15,054 bases of DNA. Origin: an uncultured Microbacterium sp. GTDB lineage: Bacteria; Actinomycetota; Actinomycetes; Actinomycetales; Microbacteriaceae. Where the stretch lies: contig CALANM010000087.1 in assembly GCA_937926065.1 (NCBI GenBank), positions 1-15,054 of the forward strand. The letters run 5' to 3'. Position numbers and translations under genes: made by a program. Below, one piece after another: positions 6,330 to 12,195 of this stretch. Numbering within the stretch: the stretch's first letter is position 1; every line of letters begins with the position of its first letter. The notes under the pieces were generated by a model. That model was not told the origin of the DNA. It made no database searches and was given only the letters and a program-made list of their open reading frames with translations.

Positions 6330-7028
6330 ATGGGCGATGTGGATGCCGCAGAGCTCGCGCGGCTGCGAGCGAAGGCGTACGGCGCAGGCGCGGAGGGGCT
6401 GACGGATGCCGAGGCCTCGCGATTGCGCACGCTGGAGGACCGGGCGCGTGATCGCCCGGCGCCAGGGGAAGTCGCGGCCGGTCTCGACGACCGGATGGCG
6501 GCCGTCGATGCGCCCGGCCGGGAGCCGCATCCGGTCGCGGATCGCGCGGTCGTCCGGGCCGTCGCTGTGGTGGCGCTCGTGATCCTGGCGGGCGTCGTGG
6601 GCTTCCTGCTCGCGCGCACGACGGTCGAGCAGCCGACGTCCGTCGCCGCGTCCAGTCCGTTCCTCCAGCCCGGCGACACCGTCGCCACGTACGAGGATCG
6701 GCGCGCCGTCGTGCAGCGGGCGCTGAACTGGGGCGGGGAGCGGGTGCAGCTGCTGGGAGCGGCGCAGGGCGTGAGCGTGTGGTGGGGCGTGACTGGCGCC
6801 GAGACGTGCGTTGCGCTCGACGTGGCGCAGGTCGACACGGCGGTCATGTGCGACGAGACGGAAGTCGTTCGCGAGCACGGCATCCGGCAGCGGAGGGACT
6901 TCGCTCACGTGCCCGCGGCCGAGGGCATGGATCCGCAGGCGATCGATGAGACGAACGCGCTCTTCACGACGCTCGTCTTCACGGGCAATCCCTATACCGG
7001 ACAGTTCATGGTCGTCATCGACGACTGA
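6330..7028 (+). CDS. Membrane-anchored protein of unknown function
   Basis: I do not recognise this 232-aa protein. Residues 1-70 are charged and probably helical (MGDVDAAELARLRAKAYG, then LTDAEASRLRTLEDRAR), reminiscent of short cytoplasmic oligomerisation tails. One hydrophobic segment at about 75-95 (VVRAVAVVALVILAGVVGFLLA) is the only membrane span, predicting an N-in, C-out protein. The external domain (about 100-232) has two cysteines, C160 and C174, which could form a disulfide, and a WW pair at 151-152. ATG 6330 is chosen because it begins the helical region; an in-frame GTG at 6324 and an ATG at 6273 beside the terminator are alternatives. It is flanked by the rpmE2 terminator and a convergent exonuclease gene whose stop is 8 bp away. 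A role in envelope sensing is only a guess. Confidence 0.75.
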   Translation: MGDVDAAELARLRAKAYGAGAEGLTDAEASRLRTLEDRARDRPAPGEVAAGLDDRMAAVDAPGREPHPVADRAVVRAVAVVALVILAGVVGFLLARTTVEQPTSVAASSPFLQPGDTVATYEDRRAVVQRALNWGGERVQLLGAAQGVSVWWGVTGAETCVALDVAQVDTAVMCDETEVVREHGIRQRRDFAHVPAAEGMDPQAIDETNALFTTLVFTGNPYTGQFMVVIDD

Positions 7029-7036
7029 GCCGGCGA

Positions 7037-7870
7037 TCAGCGGATGGGCCATCTGCCGTCGACGACGCCGGACGGGTCGAGCCGGCCGATGCGGACGAAG
7101 TACTCCGCGAGGCTCTCGGCCTGCGTGCGTGCCCAGCCGATCTGCTGCGCATGCAGCTCATGCGGGCTGTCGGGAAGAGCGAAGCGACACGCGAGCGCCT
7201 GCGCGACACGGCCGGCGGCTATCGCGTCGGCCGATGCATCGTGGGCGCCGTCGAGCACGACGGCGTAGTGCGCCGCGACGACTTCCAGGGTGCGCTTTCC
7301 CTTGCGGTAGCGGTCGTAGGCCTTGTCGAGCACGAGTGGGTCGATCACCGGTGACGGATCGGCGATGGGCTCGAGCCCGTGCCGGAGCGCCTCGTGCTTG
7401 AGGAGAGAGAAGTCGTACGGCGCGTTGTATGCGACCACGGGGATGCCGGCGGCGAACAGCGACCGCAGTTCAGCGATGACCTCGGCGACGACGTCGGCGG
7501 CGCGCCGACCGGCGGCGCGTGCGCGCTCGGTTGTGATGCCGTGCACGGCCGTCGCCCCCGCGGGGATCTCGATGCCCGGGTCCGCGAGCCAGGAGCACGA
7601 GCGGACGACCGATCCGTCGGGTCCGAGCACTCCGACGTGCGCCGTCACGACGCGGTCGTGCTCGACGTCGATGCCGGTGGTCTCGAGGTCGAAGACGCCG
7701 ACGGAGTGCAGCCACTCGGGGAGGGATGGGCGCGGCGCGGGGACGGCGGCTTTGTGCGGCCCTACCGGAGCGGTGCGAGGGGCCGGGGAAGCGGCGGGTG
7801 CGGAGGTCGGGCTCCAGAAGTCTTCGTCGTCGTCCCACAGAGGGAGCGGCTCGGCCTGCCACGCTTCCAT
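7037..7870 (-). CDS. DEDDh 3'-5' exonuclease (DnaQ/epsilon-like)
   Basis: This 277-aa exonuclease has the three Exo motifs of the DEDDh class. Exo I is VFDLETTG with D61 and E63, Exo II is NAPYDFSLLKHE with D153, and Exo III is HDASAD with H210 and D215. These side chains hold two metal ions for 3'-5' hydrolysis of DNA or RNA. Residues 1-50 form a disordered tail, acidic first (DDDEDFW) and then Ala/Pro-rich. There is no polymerase, helicase or GIY-YIG domain, so it is a stand-alone enzyme that may act in repair, proofreading or RNA trimming. ATG 7870 is preferred over one at 7900 because TAACGT ends exactly seven bases before it and the -10 would lie inside the longer version. It is divergent from the hydrolase at 7939. 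Confidence 0.88.
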   Translation of the reverse strand: MEAWQAEPLPLWDDDEDFWSPTSAPAASPAPRTAPVGPHKAAVPAPRPSLPEWLHSVGVFDLETTGIDVEHDRVVTAHVGVLGPDGSVVRSCSWLADPGIEIPAGATAVHGITTERARAAGRRAADVVAEVIAELRSLFAAGIPVVAYNAPYDFSLLKHEALRHGLEPIADPSPVIDPLVLDKAYDRYRKGKRTLEVVAAHYAVVLDGAHDASADAIAAGRVAQALACRFALPDSPHELHAQQIGWARTQAESLAEYFVRIGRLDPSGVVDGRWPIR

Positions 7871-7877
7871 GTCCTCG

Positions 7878-7883
7878 ACGTTA
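7878..7883 (-). promoter_or_regulatory. -10 box of the DEDDh exonuclease
   Basis: TAACGT, then CGAGGAC, then ATG at 7870. The seven-base spacing predicts a leaderless mRNA; GAGGA in the gap is too close to be an ideal ribosome binding site for this ATG. The divergent -10 box of the hydrolase is 43 bp away. Confidence 0.45.
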
Positions 7884-7926
7884 GGGCGCTGCGCCGACAT
7901 CGCCTGGCAGCGCCACGCCCGCCTCG

Positions 7927-7932
7927 TAGACT
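7927..7932 (+). promoter_or_regulatory. -10 box, leaderless start of second alpha/beta hydrolase
   Basis: TAGACT is followed by six bases (CGTCTG) and then GTG at 7939. There is no Shine-Dalgarno sequence, and the spacing fits initiation at the start codon. Confidence 0.5.
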
Positions 7933-7938
7933 CGTCTG

Positions 7939-8835
7939 GTGCCAGCCGAGAATCCCTACGCCGCGCGCCTCGCGCGGATCCCCGTCGAGCGCCGCACGGC
8001 CGAGGTTTTCGGGTCGACGACGGCCTACTGGGTGTACGGCGACGACGCGGCCGTGACCGTGCTCGCCGTCCACGGGTTCCGTGGCGAGCACCACGGGCTG
8101 GAGCCGGTCGTCGCGCACCTCGACGGCATCCGCGTCATCTCTCCGGATCTGCCGGGATTCGGCGAGACGCCGCCGCTGCCGGGACGCGCGCACACGCTCG
8201 AGACCTATGCCGAATGGCTCACGGCCTTCGCCGCGGCGGTCGCGCCGGGGGCGGTCGTCCTGGGTCACTCCTTCGGATCCATCGTGTCGTCGGCGGCCGT
8301 CGCGCGCGGCCTGCCGACGCCGCGCCTCGTGCTGGTCAATCCCATCGGGGCGCCGGCGCTCGAAGGGCCGCGCGGCATCCTGACGCGTCTGGCTGTCTTC
8401 TATTACTGGGCAGGCGCGAGGCTTCCGCGCGCGCTGGGAGAGGCGCTGCTGCGCAGCCGCCTCATCGTGCGCGTCATGAGCGCGTCGATGGCCAAGACGA
8501 AGGACCGCGCACTCCGAGCCTTCGTCCACGATCAGCACGACACGTACTTCTCGCGCTTCTCAGACCGTGACGTGCTGCACGACGCGTTCGTCGCTTCTGT
8601 GTCGCATGACATCCGCGAGTTCGCGCCGGCGATCGCGCAGCCGACGCTGCTGGTGGCAGCCGACCGCGACGACATCACGCCGATCGAGGCGGAGCGGCGA
8701 CTGCAGAAGCTCTTCCCGCGGGCGGAGCTCGTCGAGATCCCCGACGTGGGGCACCTCATCCACTACGAGACGCCGGAGCATGCCGCGGCGGCGATCACGC
8801 GCTTTCTCGCGCCTTCCGACGTCGATACGCCATGA
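7939..8835 (+). CDS. Alpha/beta hydrolase fold protein
   Basis: This 298-aa hydrolase has the complete fold. VHGFRG (44-49) forms the oxyanion hole, PDLPGFGET (69-77) follows strand 4, and the nucleophile elbow GHSFGS gives catalytic S111. ADRDDITP (241-248) offers the acid, probably D245, and GHLIHYE gives catalytic H272. A cap region at about residues 140-215 lies between strands 6 and 7. The family includes esterases, C-C bond hydrolases and haloperoxidase-like enzymes, so the substrate is not assignable. GTG 7939 is supported by TAGACT six bases upstream. Its 3' end overlaps the convergent CGNR gene by 41 bp (8795-8835). It is unrelated in detail to the hydrolase at 1086-1781, which is shorter and lacks a large cap. 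Confidence 0.88.
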   Translation: MPAENPYAARLARIPVERRTAEVFGSTTAYWVYGDDAAVTVLAVHGFRGEHHGLEPVVAHLDGIRVISPDLPGFGETPPLPGRAHTLETYAEWLTAFAAAVAPGAVVLGHSFGSIVSSAAVARGLPTPRLVLVNPIGAPALEGPRGILTRLAVFYYWAGARLPRALGEALLRSRLIVRVMSASMAKTKDRALRAFVHDQHDTYFSRFSDRDVLHDAFVASVSHDIREFAPAIAQPTLLVAADRDDITPIEAERRLQKLFPRAELVEIPDVGHLIHYETPEHAAAAITRFLAPSDVDTP

Positions 8836-9355
8836 CGTTCATTCGATTGCCGCAGTTGCCCGTATCGCAGTAGCGCTTCGACCCGTTCTTCGAATAGTCG
8901 ATGTAGACGCTCGTGCAGTCGTCGGCGTCACAGACGCGCACGCGGTCCCACTGGTCGGCCCGGATGACCTCGACGAACGCCATAGCCGTCTCGACGAGGA
9001 TGCGTGTGGCCAGCGGTGCGTTCGCCTCGGTGGCGTGGATGTGCCAGTCGTAGTCGTCGTGGATGACCAGCTGGGGGAGCGCACGACCGTCGCGGAGCAT
9101 CGCGTTGACGAGGGGCACGGCGTCGTCCCGGTCGACGTCCCAGAGAGCGCGGAGGGGGCGTCGTATGGCTCGGACGGCGGCCAGCTCCTTCTGGTCTCGG
9201 AGCATCGCCCCTGTGTACGGGAAGTCGGCGAGGTGAGCGTCGAGCTCCTCCCGGGTCACGAGGCGGTCGACCCCGTCGGAGTTCGCCTCGGGGAGCGTAT
9301 TGACCAGCGCGACGGCGGCGCGCAGCGACAGCTCCGTGTCACGGATGAACACCAT
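8795..9355 (-). CDS. CGNR zinc-finger protein with ABATE-like domain (putative transcription regulator)
   Basis: This 186-aa protein has an N-terminal ABATE-like domain (about 8-130, including AVALVNTLPEA at 15-25) and a C-terminal CGNR zinc finger. The zinc ligands are probably C142, C147, C163 and C168, with CGNR at 168-171 followed by a basic tail (YRRRKAR) expected to contact DNA. The family is predicted to act in ligand-responsive stress or transport regulation, but few members have been tested. ATG 9355 has AGGAG five bases upstream. The gene is divergent from an EamA transporter, and the 75-bp gap holds tandem repeats over the transporter promoter, so local regulation of that transporter is a reasonable inference. 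Its 3' end overlaps the convergent hydrolase gene by 41 bp, and that overlap encodes part of the conserved basic tail. Confidence 0.9.
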   Translation of the reverse strand: MVFIRDTELSLRAAVALVNTLPEANSDGVDRLVTREELDAHLADFPYTGAMLRDQKELAAVRAIRRPLRALWDVDRDDAVPLVNAMLRDGRALPQLVIHDDYDWHIHATEANAPLATRILVETAMAFVEVIRADQWDRVRVCDADDCTSVYIDYSKNGSKRYCDTGNCGNRMNVMAYRRRKARESA

Positions 9356-9356
9356 G

Positions 9357-9386
9357 TTGACTCCTGACGCTGACGAGGACTACTGT
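9357..9386 (+). promoter_or_regulatory. Promoter of the EamA transporter gene
   Basis: TTGACT (9357-9362), 18 bases, then TACTGT (9381-9386). The -35 matches five of six consensus bases and is the best in the window. The predicted start is near 9393, giving a leader of about 38 bases with AAGGA at 9421-9425. The -35 box lies only 1 bp from the ATG of the divergent CGNR gene and overlaps its leader. Confidence 0.6.
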
Positions 9387-9409
9387 CACCACTGTAACCG
9401 ACGGTCACT
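9382..9409 (+). repeat. Three phased 9-mer repeats (candidate operator)
   Basis: ACTGTCACC (9382-9390) and ACTGTAACC (9391-9399) are directly adjacent and differ at one base. ACGGTCACT (9401-9409) is a third copy matching the first at seven of nine positions. Spacing of 9 and 10 bp is close to one DNA turn, placing the copies on nearly the same face. They cover the -10 box and start point of the EamA promoter, where a bound protein would repress. The divergent CGNR protein is the natural candidate binder. Confidence 0.5.
9391..9396 (-). promoter_or_regulatory. Possible -10 box of the CGNR gene
   Basis: TACAGT on the minus strand fits TAnnnT. Transcription would start near 9384, giving a leader of about 29 bases with AGGAG before the ATG at 9355. 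No matching -35 is evident. It lies inside the second repeat copy, so both divergent promoters would be covered by the same bound protein. Confidence 0.35.
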
Positions 9410-9430
9410 CATGACATCCCAAGGAATCCC

Positions 9431-10465
9431 GTGACCCACACCGCCCCGCTTCCGATCCTGCCGGCCACGGCTTCCGCCCAAGCCATCGCGCCCGCGCCCG
9501 GCGGGGCCCGCCTGCGCGCGACCGGCATCCTCCTCGCCGTCGTCTCGGCCCTCGCCTTCTCGTCGAGCGGCCCGCTCGTCAAGCCGCTGCTCGAAGCGGG
9601 GTGGTCGCTGTCGTCGGCTCTCGTCATCCGCATGGGACTCGCCGGGATCATCCTGTCTCCGGCCCTCGTGCGGGCCATGCGACGCGAGCGCTCGTTCCTT
9701 CGCCGCCACGCGGGGTCGCTGCTCGCGTTCGGTCTCGCGCCGGTGGCGGGCTGTCAGCTCCTCTTCTTCTCGGCGATGCAGACCATGCCGGTCGCCGTCG
9801 CTCTGCTCATCCAGTACCTGGCGCCGGTGTTCCTCGTCGGCTTCGCATGGCTGCGCACGCGAAGGGCGCCGTCCAGACTCGTCATCCTCGGCTCGGTCAT
9901 CGCGATCGCGGGTCTCGTGCTCGTCGTCGACGTCTCCGGGGCCCGCTTCGATCTGCTGGGCACGATCCTCGCCCTCGGAGCAGCCCTGTGCGTCTGCGTC
10001 TACTTCGTGATGTCGGAGCGGACGGGGGATGACCTGCCGCCGCTCGCGCTCGCGTCGGGAGGCCTCCTGACCGGAGCGCTCGTGATGGCGTTCATCGGGG
10101 CGGTAGGGGCCATCCCCTTCTCCGCGCCGGAGGTGACGGTCGTCTTCCGCAGCGTCGAGGTGGCCGGATGGCTCCCCATCCTGTGGGTCGGTGCCGTCGG
10201 CACGACGCTCGGCTACGCGCTGGGCGTCATGTCGGTGCCGCGCATCGGATCGCGGCTGGCATCGTTCGTCGGACTGTCGGAAGTGCTCTTCGCGCTGCTG
10301 TTCTCGTGGATGCTGCTGTCCGAGACGCCCGCGCCGATCCAGTTCGTCGGCGGTGCGCTCATCCTGGTCGGGGTCGTGCTGGTGCGCATGGACGCCGAGG
10401 CTGCGGCCGAGGTCACGAATCCCGTCGAGCCTCTTCCAGCAGAGGACGCACCCGGTATCCGATGA
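9431..10465 (+). CDS. EamA/DMT-family transporter (10-TM, RhaT/RarD-like)
   Basis: This 344-aa integral membrane protein of the drug/metabolite transporter superfamily has two EamA repeats. The first spans roughly residues 30-165, beginning with GILLAVVSALAFSSSGPLVKPLLE, and the second roughly 175-322, ending in FVGGALILVGVVLVRMD. I count about ten hydrophobic segments. Such proteins export or import small metabolites such as amino acids, purines or drugs; the substrate cannot be inferred. The start is GTG 9431 with AAGGA five bases upstream. The first 28 residues (Pro/Ala-rich) are probably cytoplasmic. The divergent CGNR regulator and the repeats over its promoter suggest inducible expression. 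Its 3' end overlaps the convergent Lrp gene by 53 bp (10413-10465). Confidence 0.92.
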   Translation: MTHTAPLPILPATASAQAIAPAPGGARLRATGILLAVVSALAFSSSGPLVKPLLEAGWSLSSALVIRMGLAGIILSPALVRAMRRERSFLRRHAGSLLAFGLAPVAGCQLLFFSAMQTMPVAVALLIQYLAPVFLVGFAWLRTRRAPSRLVILGSVIAIAGLVLVVDVSGARFDLLGTILALGAALCVCVYFVMSERTGDDLPPLALASGGLLTGALVMAFIGAVGAIPFSAPEVTVVFRSVEVAGWLPILWVGAVGTTLGYALGVMSVPRIGSRLASFVGLSEVLFALLFSWMLLSETPAPIQFVGGALILVGVVLVRMDAEAAAEVTNPVEPLPAEDAPGIR

Positions 10466-10886
10466 CCTCTCCCATCACGAGCGAGGTCTCGGTGCGCTCG
10501 ACGCCCTCGATCGCGAGGATCCGCGCGTCGACGGCGAACAGGTGCTGCGTGTCGCGGGCGGCTACGCGCGCCAGGAGGTCGACCTGACCGCTCAGACCGT
10601 GCACGGCCAGCACCTCCGGGACCTCGGCGAGAGCTTCGGTGATGCGGGGGAGCTCCGCCTGTCGCACGACGATGCTGATCATGGCCTCGATGGGGTAGCC
10701 GAGCACGCCGGGAACCATGGCGCGTTCGAACGATGTGAACACGCCCGAGCGCTCGAGCTTGGCCATGCGCGCCTGGACGGTGTTGCGGGACATCCCGAGG
10801 CGTTCGGACAGTGCGACCACCGTGGCGCGGTGGTCATCGGCGAGGGCGTCGAGGAGGTCGAGATCGACTCGGTCAAGTGTTCCCAT
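10413..10886 (-). CDS. Lrp/AsnC-family transcriptional regulator
   Basis: This 157-aa protein has an N-terminal winged HTH (LDRVDLDLLDALADDHRATV, with the recognition helix around MSRNTVQARMAKLERSGV) and a C-terminal RAM/AsnC effector-binding domain from about residue 65 (ISIVVRQAELPRITEALAEVPEV, then VHGLSGQVDLLARVAARD). The family forms octamers or dimers that sense amino acids. ATG 10886 is chosen because it gives the standard length and directly precedes the HTH. An in-frame upstream start at 10967 would run through the regulatory DNA. It is divergent from bkdABC, the arrangement of BkdR in several bacteria, so control of branched-chain 2-oxoacid oxidation is the likely job, with autoregulation. 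The 3' end overlaps the EamA gene by 53 bp. Confidence 0.92.
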   Translation of the reverse strand: MGTLDRVDLDLLDALADDHRATVVALSERLGMSRNTVQARMAKLERSGVFTSFERAMVPGVLGYPIEAMISIVVRQAELPRITEALAEVPEVLAVHGLSGQVDLLARVAARDTQHLFAVDARILAIEGVERTETSLVMGEVIGYRVRPLLEEARRDS

Positions 10887-10894
10887 AATGCGAA

Positions 10895-10903
10895 ACAATA
10901 GCA
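10895..10903 (-). promoter_or_regulatory. Extended -10 promoter of the Lrp gene
   Basis: TG-C-TATTGT on the minus strand (10903-10895) is an extended -10 element. It ends eight bases before ATG 10886, so the transcript is leaderless or nearly so. There is no Shine-Dalgarno sequence. Confidence 0.5.
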
Positions 10904-10918
10904 CTGCGACATCGCGAT

Positions 10919-10930
10919 TGTTGCGCAACA
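10919..10930. promoter_or_regulatory. Perfect 12-bp palindrome, candidate Lrp/BkdR operator
   Basis: TGTTGCGCAACA is a perfect inverted repeat. It sits about 33-44 bp upstream of the predicted lrp start and about 58-70 bp upstream of the predicted bkdA start, a place from which an Lrp-type protein could repress its own gene and activate or repress bkdA. Lrp/AsnC sites are typically 12-15 bp imperfect palindromes, often reiterated. Binding is inferred, not shown. Confidence 0.5.
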
Positions 10931-10948
10931 TGCTCAACGTGTCCTGCA

Positions 10949-10967
10949 TTGCTTGAGCCAAGTGCAA
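10949..10967. promoter_or_regulatory. Second TTGC/GCAA imperfect inverted repeat
   Basis: TTGCTTG-AGC-CAAGTGCAA has inner arms CTTG/CAAG and outer arms TTGC/GCAA, with a two-base asymmetry. It shares TTGC and GCAA with the perfect palindrome at 10919-10930, centred about 33 bp away (about three helical turns), and overlaps the -35 box of bkdA. It may be a second operator for the same regulator. Confidence 0.35.
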
Positions 10968-10981
10968 GTGCGACGTAGCCT
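10953..10981 (+). promoter_or_regulatory. Promoter of the bkdABC operon
   Basis: TTGAGC (10953-10958), 17 bases, then TAGCCT (10976-10981). Transcription should start near 10988, leaving a leader of about 73 bases, one of the longest in the window. The -35 box lies within the TTGC/GCAA element at 10949-10967. Confidence 0.5.
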
Positions 10982-11022
10982 CTGGTCATCCGGCGACGAT
11001 GCCGGGCCTGTGTACCGGCCGA

Positions 11023-11039
11023 CCTCCACAAGAGGGAGG
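11023..11039 (+). other. Small hairpin in the bkdA leader
   Basis: CCTCC (11023-11027) can pair with GGAGG (11035-11039) around a seven-base loop. It stands 11 bases before the ribosome binding site AAAGGG (11050-11055). There is no T run, so it is not an intrinsic terminator. It may be accidental in this GC-rich leader. Confidence 0.25.
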
Positions 11040-11061
11040 CCGCGAACAGAAAGGGATGACG

Positions 11062-12195
11062 ATGACGTATACCCCGACCACCGACACCCACCGGTGGGCA
11101 GACCTGGCCGAACCCGTCCAGCTGCTGACCCCGGATGGGCAGCGCCTGCGTGATCCGCGGCTCGACGAATGGGCCGCCGACCTCGACGTCGACGCCGTCC
11201 GCGGCCTCTACCGCGACATGGTGATCGCCCGCCGGGCCGACATCGAAGGAGTCGCGCTCCAGCGTCAGGGACAGCTCGGTCTGTGGGCCCCGCTGCAAGG
11301 CCAGGAGGCCGTGCAGATCGGCACTGCTCGCGCCTGCCGTCCCGACGACTTCCTGTTCCCGACCTACCGCGAGGCGGGCGTGCTGCTCGTCCGCGGGGCC
11401 GCCCCGGGCGATCTGTGCCTGGCATGGCGGGGCGAGATGCACTCGACGTACGACCCGTACACGCTCAACGCCGCTTCGCCGCAGATCATCATCGGCGCGC
11501 AGACCCTTCACGCGGTCGGCTATGCGATGGGCATCCAGCGCGACGGTGCCGACCAGGTCGCCGTCGCCTACTTCGGTGACGGCGCGACGAGCCAGGGCGA
11601 CGTGAACGAGGCGATGGTGTTCGCATCCTCGTTCGGCGCACCCGCGGTGTTCGTGTGCTCCAACAACCAGTGGGCGATCTCGGAGCCCGTCACTGTGCAG
11701 GCCAAGTTCCCGATCGCGGGTCGCGCGCCGGGCTTCGGCATCCCGAGCATGCGCGTCGACGGCAACGACGTCATCGCGTGCATGGCCGCCATGCGCTGGG
11801 CGCTCGACCACGCGCGCAGCGGTGAGGGGCCGGCATTCCTCGAGGCGGTGACCTACCGCATGGGGCCGCACACGACGTCCGATGACCCGACGCGCTACCG
11901 GTCGCCCGATGATCTCGAAGCGTGGCGTGCCCGGGATCCGCTCTCCCGTGTCGAGGCGTTCCTGACGGCCGTCGATGCGTTCGACGACGACTTCCAGGCA
12001 GAGGTGGATGCCGCTGCCCTCGACGTCACGACGCGCATGCGCGCGGCTGTCACCGAGGTGGTCACGGCACCGCCGCTGAGCGTGCTCGACCACGTGTACG
12101 AGCTGCCGCACACCGGCATCGACGAGGGTCGTGCCCGCTTCGCGGCATACCTGTCCGGCTTCGCCGACGAGTCCGAGGAGCAGGTGTCGCGATGA
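11062..12195 (+). CDS. bkdA: Branched-chain 2-oxoacid dehydrogenase E1 alpha subunit (PdhA/BkdA type)
   Basis: This 377-aa thiamine-diphosphate subunit of the E1 component decarboxylates the 2-oxoacid. The ThDP/Mg2+ motif runs from GDG (172-174) to NN (201-202) followed by WAIS. The active-site phosphorylation-loop segment is YRMGPHTTSDDPTRYR, with H270; TSDD recalls branched-chain E1 alpha, while GPHT and DPTRYR also recall Bacillus PdhA, so the alpha chain alone is ambiguous. The neighbouring beta subunit and Lrp regulator favour branched-chain substrates. ATG 11062 is chosen because AAAGGG lies six bases upstream; the ATG at 11056 directly abuts that site. Its stop overlaps the next start (ATGA, 12192-12195), so translation is coupled. 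Confidence 0.92.
   Translation: MTYTPTTDTHRWADLAEPVQLLTPDGQRLRDPRLDEWAADLDVDAVRGLYRDMVIARRADIEGVALQRQGQLGLWAPLQGQEAVQIGTARACRPDDFLFPTYREAGVLLVRGAAPGDLCLAWRGEMHSTYDPYTLNAASPQIIIGAQTLHAVGYAMGIQRDGADQVAVAYFGDGATSQGDVNEAMVFASSFGAPAVFVCSNNQWAISEPVTVQAKFPIAGRAPGFGIPSMRVDGNDVIACMAAMRWALDHARSGEGPAFLEAVTYRMGPHTTSDDPTRYRSPDDLEAWRARDPLSRVEAFLTAVDAFDDDFQAEVDAAALDVTTRMRAAVTEVVTAPPLSVLDHVYELPHTGIDEGRARFAAYLSGFADESEEQVSR

Noticed and set aside
6147..7052. A 301-codon minus-strand frame across the end of rpmE2 and the membrane protein gene
   Set aside because: It would run through the rpmE2 coding region and the terminator hairpin and shows no motif. The plus-strand frame contains a clear membrane span.
10887..10967. 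Upstream start at 10967 for the Lrp gene
   Set aside because: It would translate the extended -10 box and the palindrome and give a non-standard N-terminus. ATG 10886 gives the usual length.
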